A DNA stretch of 43,948 nt from Oscillospiraceae bacterium. Its GTDB lineage: Bacteria > Bacillota > Clostridia > Oscillospirales > CAG-272. Under the pieces are notes generated by a model. It saw only the letters and a program-made list of their open reading frames with translations. It was not told the origin of the DNA and made no database searches. A program made the position numbers and the translations under genes. Numbering within the stretch: position 1 is the first letter of the stretch; each line of letters opens with the position of its first letter. Positions 36,984-43,948 of this stretch are shown one piece after another. The DNA is taken from assembly GCA_015063395.1 (NCBI GenBank), contig SVUF01000003.1:1-43948 (forward strand), written 5' to 3'.

Positions 36984-37031
36984 CACAGACGGATATTAGC
37001 CGCACCTTACGGCACCGAAAGCCGACCTGTG
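36984..37031 (-). promoter_or_regulatory. Structured 5' leader of rpsB (candidate ribosomal protein leader)
   Basis: Outer stem CACAG/CTGTG enclosing GCCG-taaggtg-CGGC hairpin between promoter and SD. Confidence 0.4.
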
Positions 37032-37046
37032 TGTGAATTTCGAGGT

Positions 37047-37075
37047 ATTATATCACATTTATTTCCTTTTTTCAA
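37047..37075 (-). promoter_or_regulatory. Sigma-A promoter for rpsB-tsf
   Basis: TTGAAA-17 nt-TATAAT, extended -10. Confidence 0.7.
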
Positions 37076-37193
37076 GGGGTATTCTCGCACTTTTTTAAAT
37101 TTAACATTATTTTAACAATTTTCTTTTGTAATATAATCACCCCCTTTTGCATATTCATGTACAAATCCAAGTTTCTTTTTTGGGGGATCGTTT

Positions 37194-38672
37194 ATGTCAA
37201 ATAAAAATATTTATCACGATATTGCTCAGCGTACGGGCGGGGATATCTACATCGGTGTTGTAGGCCCTGTACGCACGGGAAAATCCACGCTTATTAAAAA
37301 AATCATGGAAATGCTTGTAATTCCCAACATATCCAACAGCTACGACAAGGAACGCGCCAAGGACGAACTGCCCCAAAGCGCAGGCGGCAAAACCGTCATG
37401 ACAACGGAACCGAAATTCATTCCCGACGAAGCAGTTGCCATATCAGTTGACGACGCGTCAAATATCAAGATCAAGCTTATTGACTGTGTTGGCTACGTTG
37501 TTCCCGAGGCATTGGGACAGATCGAAGAGGGTCAGCCGAGGATGGTCCATACCCCTTGGCAAAAGGAGCCCATGCCCTTTGTTGAAGCAGCTGAATACGG
37601 AACCAAAAAGGTCATCACCGACCACTCCACCATCGGACTTCTTGTAACCTGCGACGGCTCTGTTTGCGATCTTCCGAGAAACCAATATATTGATGCCGAA
37701 GCCCGTGTTGCCGCAGAGCTTAAAAGCCTTGGCAAGCCCTTTGCCATTGTTTTGAACTCAAAGGATCCCAATTCCGAAAGTGCTGTCGCACTTGCCCTTG
37801 AGCTTGAGGAAAAATATAAGGCTCCTGTTGCACTTGTCAACTGTCTGCAGATCAACGCCGATGATATTCGCCACATTCTTGAGCTTATCCTTCAAGAATT
37901 TCCGATTTCGGAAATGAAATTCCGTCTGCCGGAATGGACCTCCGCTCTTGACCGCAACCACGAGCTTATCAGAAGCATTGAATCCGACATCATGAGCTGT
38001 GCCAACAAAATTTCAAAAATGGGAGAGGTCCGCCCTGCCCTTACACTTCTCGGGGAAAATCAGTATGTAGTTTCTGCCCACCTTGAGCGAATCGACATGG
38101 GTGAAGGAACTGTATCCTCCCGTCTTGAACTTGATCCCACGCTTTACTACAAGATCATGAGTGAGCTAACAGGACTTACCATCACCAACGAGGAATCCCT
38201 TATAAAGCTTATCCGCGATCTTGCTGAAATCAAGGTGAAATATGATAGGGTCTCCGAGGCTCTTGCTTCCGTTGAGGAAAAGGGCTATGGAATTGTCATG
38301 CCGGGAAGAGACAGCCTCACGCTTGAAGAGCCGAAGATCGTCAAGCAGCCGGGGGGCTACGGGGTTAAGCTGAAGGCAAGCGCACCGTCAATCCATATGA
38401 TAAAAGCGGACATTGAAACAGAAATCAATCCCGTCGTGGGAACAGAAGCCCAATCCGAAGAGCTTGTCAGATATCTTCTTTCTTCCTTTGAGTCCGACCC
38501 TTCAAAGATATGGGAAACCAACATGTTCGGCCGCACTCTTTATGATCTTGTAACTGACGGACTTCAAACCAAGCTGAAAAACATGCCGGAGGATTCCCGC
38601 ATACGCCTTTCTGAAACTCTCGGAAGGATCATAAACGAAGGAAGCGGCGGTCTTATCTGCATAATTCTCTGA
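37194..38672 (+). CDS. spoIVA: Stage IV sporulation protein A
   Basis: GDIYIGVVGPVRTGKSTLIKKIME...SYDKERAKDELPQSAGGKTVMTTEPKFIP. Confidence 0.97.
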   Translation: MSNKNIYHDIAQRTGGDIYIGVVGPVRTGKSTLIKKIMEMLVIPNISNSYDKERAKDELPQSAGGKTVMTTEPKFIPDEAVAISVDDASNIKIKLIDCVGYVVPEALGQIEEGQPRMVHTPWQKEPMPFVEAAEYGTKKVITDHSTIGLLVTCDGSVCDLPRNQYIDAEARVAAELKSLGKPFAIVLNSKDPNSESAVALALELEEKYKAPVALVNCLQINADDIRHILELILQEFPISEMKFRLPEWTSALDRNHELIRSIESDIMSCANKISKMGEVRPALTLLGENQYVVSAHLERIDMGEGTVSSRLELDPTLYYKIMSELTGLTITNEESLIKLIRDLAEIKVKYDRVSEALASVEEKGYGIVMPGRDSLTLEEPKIVKQPGGYGVKLKASAPSIHMIKADIETEINPVVGTEAQSEELVRYLLSSFESDPSKIWETNMFGRTLYDLVTDGLQTKLKNMPEDSRIRLSETLGRIINEGSGGLICIIL

Positions 38673-38673
38673 C

Positions 38674-38940
38674 ATGAAAAAAGGTTTTTCCACCCTGTGC
38701 GACCTTCGGCGCAAGGAGATCATAAATGTATGTACGGGAACAAGGCTTGGTTGTGTCAGCGATGTGGAAATCGACCTTGACTGCGGCAAGATCATTGCCA
38801 TCATCGTTCCGGAGCACCAATGTGTATTTTCCTTCAAAGCGCCTCAGGAATACAGAATTCCTTGGGACTGCATCAGCAAGATCGGCGATGACATCATCAT
38901 AGTAAATGCCGCTTATCCCATGGATCACAGCAAAATATAG
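38674..38940 (+). CDS. YlmC/YmxH family sporulation protein (PRC-barrel)
   Basis: LCDLRRKEIINVCTGTRLGCVSDVEIDLDCGKIIAIIVP; immediately follows spoIVA. Confidence 0.88.
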   Translation: MKKGFSTLCDLRRKEIINVCTGTRLGCVSDVEIDLDCGKIIAIIVPEHQCVFSFKAPQEYRIPWDCISKIGDDIIIVNAAYPMDHSKI

Positions 38941-38981
38941 TTTTAAAAAAAACTTAAATATATTTATTACAATTATTGATA

Positions 38982-39014
38982 AAAACCTGCTGTATTCAGT
39001 GTACGGCAGGTTTT
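38982..39014. terminator. Bidirectional terminator between converging operons
   Basis: AAAACCTGCTGT...ACGGCAGGTTTT, A/T tracts on both sides. Confidence 0.8.
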
Positions 39015-39060
39015 CATTGTTATGTGATCAATTGTGCTGTTTTCAGAGTATAAATCTTAA

Positions 39061-39324
39061 TCAAAAAACAGAGCATTCTTCAAATCTTTCACAACAATTG
39101 TTTAGAGTATTATTTCCGTCGAATGCGTAGTTCAAGATATCTTCTATAGTACCATTAACGAGATATTTCGATTCATTTTTATTACATCGATACAGTTTAT
39201 AAAAAATTTTACCAAACTTTTCTATACTTTCATAATCGGGTTCTAAGAAATATAACTGATTATTGATAGTAAATTCAATTTCATGTCCTAAATGTAAGCA
39301 TTCTATTAATTCTTCTGTTTTCAT
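39061..39324 (-). CDS. Small hypothetical protein (87 aa)
   Basis: ATGA overlap with upstream CDS; AT-rich; LGHEIEFTINNQLYFLEPD. Confidence 0.65.
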   Translation of the reverse strand: MKTEELIECLHLGHEIEFTINNQLYFLEPDYESIEKFGKIFYKLYRCNKNESKYLVNGTIEDILNYAFDGNNTLNNCCERFEECSVF

Positions 39325-39896
39325 TTAATTACCTCACCATGATCTATTTGTAAACCTCGAATATAGATTATTAACACAAACAAATAAATAGCTTCAAAGA
39401 ACACGAAAAAAATTATACTTTCCGTTCTTGCTAAGCGACTATAGTCATTATAGTCATTCATTGTATAGTATGTTTTTGTTTCGCTTCTTAAATCCACTAT
39501 TGTATTGTAAAAACCATAAGTTCCTATACACTTATAATATTTCACATAAAGTTTTTCTGCCAAGAGATCTTTTGGGAGGTTATCACCGGAATATTGATTA
39601 AACAACCCTGCTCCATAGCGATAAGCTTCTGAATCAAAATAAATATTTAGTTGTTTATTAAGATCAGATTTAAAAACATCTTCAGCAAAACCAATTATTG
39701 TTTGGGTATTTTCATTAGTGGCGATTCTCGATTGATTTTGCATAACCGAAAAAATCCCTATAAATAATGCTTGTACAATAACAAAAAGCACTATGTTTTT
39801 TACCAATTTTCTTTTTCGTTTTCTCTGTTTTTCTCTTTTCTTTATAAGCTTTTTTTCTTTTCGTTTTCTAACTATCTCATCCTTATCCATATCCAT
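39321..39896 (-). CDS. Two-TM membrane protein with basic N-terminus
   Basis: SD AGAGGT before ATG at 39896; KRKEKKLIKKREKQRKRKRKLVKNIVLFVIVQALFIGIF; C-terminal TM. Confidence 0.7.
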   Translation of the reverse strand: MDMDKDEIVRKRKEKKLIKKREKQRKRKRKLVKNIVLFVIVQALFIGIFSVMQNQSRIATNENTQTIIGFAEDVFKSDLNKQLNIYFDSEAYRYGAGLFNQYSGDNLPKDLLAEKLYVKYYKCIGTYGFYNTIVDLRSETKTYYTMNDYNDYSRLARTESIIFFVFFEAIYLFVLIIYIRGLQIDHGEVIK

Positions 39897-39953
39897 AACT
39901 TTACCTCTTAAAGTATTTATTTTAACTACCTTCTTCAATCTGCACACCGTCAT

Positions 39954-42230
39954 TCAATCACAAGCCTTGCCGTAAAACACTCTGAATGCAGGAGTTGCAA
40001 CTCTTCCGTAATTACATAAATAGTGTATCTTTATATACGATTGGGTGGCGTCAGAGCCACATGATATCTCAAAGCTTCCGTCGGAATTTATGGGAGCAGT
40101 ATCGTATACAACTCCGGTTATACCAACTCTTGAAACATACATGGGGGTGAGAAAGCCGTCATATAACTGCACTTTACCCTTTATCATATTGTCCTCAGGG
40201 ATTATTATACCCTTGTCGGAATATCCGTTGGTGATTACAGTGACGCTGTCTCCGTACACCATAAGCTCCTGTGTGCCAAGAATCTTATTGTTTTTATCAA
40301 CGGCATTTACAGTATAATATCCGCTCTCAAGTGTACCTTTTTCAATTGTCAGTGTATGAGTTTGATTTCCCATGTCAACACTGTTTTTGAAAGAACAGCT
40401 CAATTCCTTCATTCCTTCTCTCAAAATCTCCACACCATCAACACCCTTACCTGCAAACAATGTGATCACAATGTCATCGTTAACGGAGTATACGGATTTG
40501 TTACCTCGGTCAAGAGCAATTGCCCCGCCTCCGTAATTGTAGCTTTTCGCTTGAGTAAGATATGCTCGGTCCATATCGCTTCTGCTGAGCTTTACCGTTG
40601 ATGACTCAATGCTTTTTGAAGAAATATCAAGGACAAGCTGATGTGTACTTAGATCATATGTATAGTCAAAAAATTCCTTTCCGTCAATAAAAACGCATCC
40701 GACTCTGTCAACGCTTTTGTCAAGAACCAAAATGCTTTTCCCGTTTTTCTCGGTAAATGCCTTGCCGCTATACTCCAGGATCGTATTATTTTCAATGCCG
40801 CTGTAGCGAAAGATCTTTGCAATGCTATATGTATTCAGTGACGATTCCTTCAAAAATCTCAGCACAAATTCATCGGCAGTGACTCTGTCCAAATGACAGT
40901 TGGAATAGTTGGATTCACTGTATGTAATATATTTGACCTCTCCACTTGGATCTTTTTCAACATCAAGAATGATTACAGTGTGACCGCCACCGTTTTCACT
41001 TCGGAACTGCACCACAATATCCCCGCTGCGCACCTTATTAAGATCCATAGGGACCTCCTCCATGTCCTTGTTTGCAAATGAATATGTGGTCTCATAGTAT
41101 GGCAATCCAATTGCATATCCCACAAGACTTGAGCAAACAGTGCCGTAATAGCACGATGCATTTTGCTGACCTATTGACTCATACACTTTTCCCAATGTAG
41201 AGCAAACATTTTTTCCGTAGGTACTGTCAAAGGTCATGGAATAATTCTTTATGGCAACCTCGTTGCAATTGTAGCTGTACAGTATTCCGTTGGGGTTTTC
41301 AAGACATGTCAAAAAGGTTTCGGGCAAAACGTCAACGCCCACAAATTTATTGTATCCCTTAACAGATGAATACGGAAATCCCTGGGAGGGCTTGTCCGGT
41401 GAAAACACTCCGTTCATGGAAGGCATATTCTTTTTCGGTGTCCACAATATCCGAGAAAGCATTTCCGATTTTTTCACTGCATTTTGGATATACTCCGACT
41501 TATAGTCGGGGTCATGGGTATAGCCCTCCGAGGAATATCCGCAAATGGAAAAGGAATCTCCCTTTTTTATAACTGTATTGCTTATGTAGCCTTCATACAC
41601 CCTGTCAATTTCTGTCGGAAAGGACAGCAAACCAAGCTCATCGGTATTAAAAGCGAAGATCAGATATTTGTCATTTTCTCCTGTGGTCACCGTAAGTATT
41701 CTGTCAATGGGCTTTCCGTTCACTCTGTTTGACATTATTGCCGTCAATGAATTTTCCTCTCCGCAATCCTCAGGAGATCTCGGCGCGCTTCCCAAAAACA
41801 CCACCATATCCTCCTTAAAGCACTGCATTACATACTCGGTGTTTTTTTCACATGGCATATAATATACTCTTTGATAGTGATATTCCTTGGTGTTTATCTT
41901 CTTTTTTCCTTCGTAGACAACACAGGATTTATTGTAGAAGTAATCCTCAGTCAAGAGAAGATTGGGAATTTCCGGCATTGGTGTTTCATCTCCCGTTATA
42001 TCTTCAGTTATGACGGAGGTATCAATATCAGTATTTATCACAGTGTCAATACCTGTATCAATACCCGTGTCAATCGATGTATTAACAGATGTATTAACAG
42101 GTATATTCACATCGGTGCCAATTTCCGTTTTATTATTATTTTCTTCTGTTTTCATTTGGTTTTCCTCAAAGCACGAGCACAGCGTCATCAGCATTGCTCC
42201 GCAAAGAATCAAAGTAATTATTTTTTTCAT
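39954..42230 (-). CDS. Large lipoprotein with NlpC/P60-like cysteine peptidase region
   Basis: Lipobox LCSC; CYYGTVCSSLVGYAIGLPYYE...LNKVRSGDIVVQF...GGGHTVIILDV (Cys/His arrangement). Confidence 0.7.
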   Translation of the reverse strand: MKKIITLILCGAMLMTLCSCFEENQMKTEENNNKTEIGTDVNIPVNTSVNTSIDTGIDTGIDTVINTDIDTSVITEDITGDETPMPEIPNLLLTEDYFYNKSCVVYEGKKKINTKEYHYQRVYYMPCEKNTEYVMQCFKEDMVVFLGSAPRSPEDCGEENSLTAIMSNRVNGKPIDRILTVTTGENDKYLIFAFNTDELGLLSFPTEIDRVYEGYISNTVIKKGDSFSICGYSSEGYTHDPDYKSEYIQNAVKKSEMLSRILWTPKKNMPSMNGVFSPDKPSQGFPYSSVKGYNKFVGVDVLPETFLTCLENPNGILYSYNCNEVAIKNYSMTFDSTYGKNVCSTLGKVYESIGQQNASCYYGTVCSSLVGYAIGLPYYETTYSFANKDMEEVPMDLNKVRSGDIVVQFRSENGGGHTVIILDVEKDPSGEVKYITYSESNYSNCHLDRVTADEFVLRFLKESSLNTYSIAKIFRYSGIENNTILEYSGKAFTEKNGKSILVLDKSVDRVGCVFIDGKEFFDYTYDLSTHQLVLDISSKSIESSTVKLSRSDMDRAYLTQAKSYNYGGGAIALDRGNKSVYSVNDDIVITLFAGKGVDGVEILREGMKELSCSFKNSVDMGNQTHTLTIEKGTLESGYYTVNAVDKNNKILGTQELMVYGDSVTVITNGYSDKGIIIPEDNMIKGKVQLYDGFLTPMYVSRVGITGVVYDTAPINSDGSFEISCGSDATQSYIKIHYLCNYGRVATPAFRVFYGKACD
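42015..42102. repeat. 12-bp imperfect in-frame tandem repeat (tetrapeptide [VI][ND]T[SGVD] x about 7)
   Basis: VNTS VNTS IDTG IDTG IDTV INTD IDTS. Confidence 0.8.
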
Positions 42231-42238
42231 GTTTCTCC

Positions 42239-43108
42239 TTAAATATCGTTAACACTTTTGGCTTCAAAAACACCTACTGCAACTCCCGAAAGAGCGGATT
42301 TTGCCCCTTCAAGCCTTCCTTTATCTGAAAAGATCCCGAAAACAGCCGCTCCGCTTCCGCTCATCAGCACACCCAAAGCTCCGCTTACAGACATGATCCT
42401 CCGAATTCTTGAACACTCACTATTTATGGGAAGCACCACCTTTTCAAAGGCGTTATACATATTTGCGCAAATTGCTCTTATATCACCATTTTCAAGGGCT
42501 TCTGTAATTTTACCGCTTCCGATGTGGCGAGATCTGTTCTTTATGTTGTCAAGTCTTTGATACGCTTGGGGAGTCGGACTTCCCTGCTTTCCGATTGCAA
42601 TTAGTATCAAACAGTCATCGGACAAGCTTGCGCATGGGGTAAATATCTCTCCGATACCGCCGCAAAGAGTTGCACCACCCTTTATACAAAAAGGAACATC
42701 TGCCCCAACCCTGAGACCTATGTCACACAGCTCTTCGAGAGTCAGCCTGTTTCCGTACATTTTATTCAGCCCTCTCAGTACTGCCGCCGCATCCGCGCTG
42801 CCGCCGCCAAGCCCTGCACACATCGGGATCTTTTTTTCAATATCAATTTCTACACGGGCATTCTCCTTTATCTCTTCAAGAAAAAGCTCCGCCGCCTTAT
42901 AAGCGGTATTACGGCTATCGCATGGAACCTCCCCGTTGTCACAGGTAATTACAATCTCAATGCTTTCTCCTTTTTCACAATTCAAGGTAACCTCGTCGCA
43001 AAGAGTCACCGTCTGCATGACTGTATCTATATTGTGATATCCGCTGGGAAGCTTATCCAAAACCTCAAGGTACAAATTTACCTTTGCATATGCCTTTTCT
43101 TTTATCAT
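42239..43108 (-). CDS. ispE: 4-diphosphocytidyl-2-C-methyl-D-erythritol kinase
   Basis: AYAKVNLYLEVLDKLPSGYHNIDTVMQ; IPMCAGLGGGSADAAAVLRGLN; LMSGSGAAVFG. Confidence 0.95.
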   Translation of the reverse strand: MIKEKAYAKVNLYLEVLDKLPSGYHNIDTVMQTVTLCDEVTLNCEKGESIEIVITCDNGEVPCDSRNTAYKAAELFLEEIKENARVEIDIEKKIPMCAGLGGGSADAAAVLRGLNKMYGNRLTLEELCDIGLRVGADVPFCIKGGATLCGGIGEIFTPCASLSDDCLILIAIGKQGSPTPQAYQRLDNIKNRSRHIGSGKITEALENGDIRAICANMYNAFEKVVLPINSECSRIRRIMSVSGALGVLMSGSGAAVFGIFSDKGRLEGAKSALSGVAVGVFEAKSVNDI

Positions 43109-43246
43109 TTTATTTCTCCCATCATATAAAGCACTTGGCATCTGTAAAAATTATAACACATATTTTTAAATTATTCAATGATTTGTGTTGACTAATTTAA
43201 AAATATAGGATAAAATGTTATCATAAGTAAAAGAAGGTGAAGAAAC

Positions 43247-43948
43247 TTGAAGTTTGAAAAAAACAACAATTATAAATCAATTGCGGTATATGCTTTTTTT
43301 GCCTTATCATCTGCGATTCTTGTGTTCTTTTTAATAAATGAATATGAAAAGACACTTGGCATTATAAAAACCGTGTTAAGTCCCCTGTCATCTCTTTTGA
43401 TAGGAGTTGTAATTGCATATTTTCTGAATCCCCTTTTGAACTTTTTTGAAAGAAAGGTTTTCAAAAAGGTCTATCAAAAAAACAGATTTTCCAAGCTGCG
43501 CCGCGGTCTTTCGATCTTTTGTGTTTTTGCCATTGTATTGTTTGCCCTTTTCCTGTTTGTCATGTCGTTTATTCCTCAGCTTACAGAAAGCGTAAACAGC
43601 CTTATAGAGAATTACGGAACTGTTGACAAGGCAATTGCTTCCATTAACGGATTTTTGAAGAACAACCGATTTACCGCACCTCATTATGATACGATTATCT
43701 CGACCCTAATGGAATATGAACAGAAGATCTTCAATTTTCTCTATTCCGCCATTGAAAAAATTGCTCCTCTCGTGATCAATTATACAGTCGATCTTATGAA
43801 GGGCATCTACAATGTCATCATCGGCATAATATTTTCGATCTATATTCTTTGCTACAAAGAAAAGCTTTTGGCTCTTGTCAAAAAGCTCTTTACCGCATTT
43901 CTCTCGGAAAGCAGATTTTCATTCATCAGAAAGATCCTTGGAATCACC
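43247..43948 (+). CDS. AI-2E family transporter (5' part, truncated by window end; missing from the ORF track)
   Basis: TTG at 43247 after AGAAGGTGA, open to the window end; translates MKFEKNNNYKSIAVYAFFALSSAILVFFLINEYEKTLGIIKTVLSPLSSLLIGVVIAYFLNPLLNFFERKVF... Confidence 0.82.
   Translation, partial: MKFEKNNNYKSIAVYAFFALSSAILVFFLINEYEKTLGIIKTVLSPLSSLLIGVVIAYFLNPLLNFFERKVFKKVYQKNRFSKLRRGLSIFCVFAIVLFALFLFVMSFIPQLTESVNSLIENYGTVDKAIASINGFLKNNRFTAPHYDTIISTLMEYEQKIFNFLYSAIEKIAPLVINYTVDLMKGIYNVIIGIIFSIYILCYKEKLLALVKKLFTAFLSESRFSFIRKILGIT

Noticed and set aside
42015-42102. CRISPR-like repeat array
   Set aside because: Contiguous imperfect 12-bp units without spacers, in frame in a coding region.
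43270-43684. Minus-strand ORFs (64 aa and 98 aa) at the right edge
   Set aside because: Lie antisense to the AI-2E transporter reading frame, which is open to the window end and has recognisable TM organisation.

Overview
Mostly vegetative, spore-former chromosome of a low-to-mid GC Firmicute, probably a gut Clostridia/Oscillospiraceae-like organism (inferred from gene content and repeats). Core blocks: (i) ComEC-like MBL lipoprotein, DUF3006 and DUF6873; (ii) rpmB, plsY, der, DUF512 radical SAM, rpmF, yceD; (iii) sporulation operon spoIIAA-spoIIAB-sigF; (iv) rpmG-secE-nusG-rplK-rplA; (v) PPi-type phosphofructokinase, mntP; (vi) rpsB-tsf; (vii) spoIVA-ymxH; (viii) ispE and a truncated AI-2E transporter at the right edge. 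Accessory loci: a copper P-type ATPase with an in-frame C-terminal CopZ-like domain preceded by its own internal Shine-Dalgarno and ATG; a secreted GH27 alpha-galactosidase-like protein containing a rhodanese domain with an intact Cys loop plus an NPCBM domain; a MerR-family regulator fused to three predicted TM segments and a Cys-rich, BspA-LRR-like extracytoplasmic domain, with a MerR-style 19-bp-spacer promoter and a downstream DUF5050-like lipoprotein carrying the same Cys-repeat type; a FIVAR-like repeat lipoprotein; an orphan SpoVAF/GerA-like protein; and a low-GC NlpC/P60-like lipoprotein operon. No CRISPR array, tRNA or rRNA was recognised. All assignments come from reading the sequence and translations; no searches were run.
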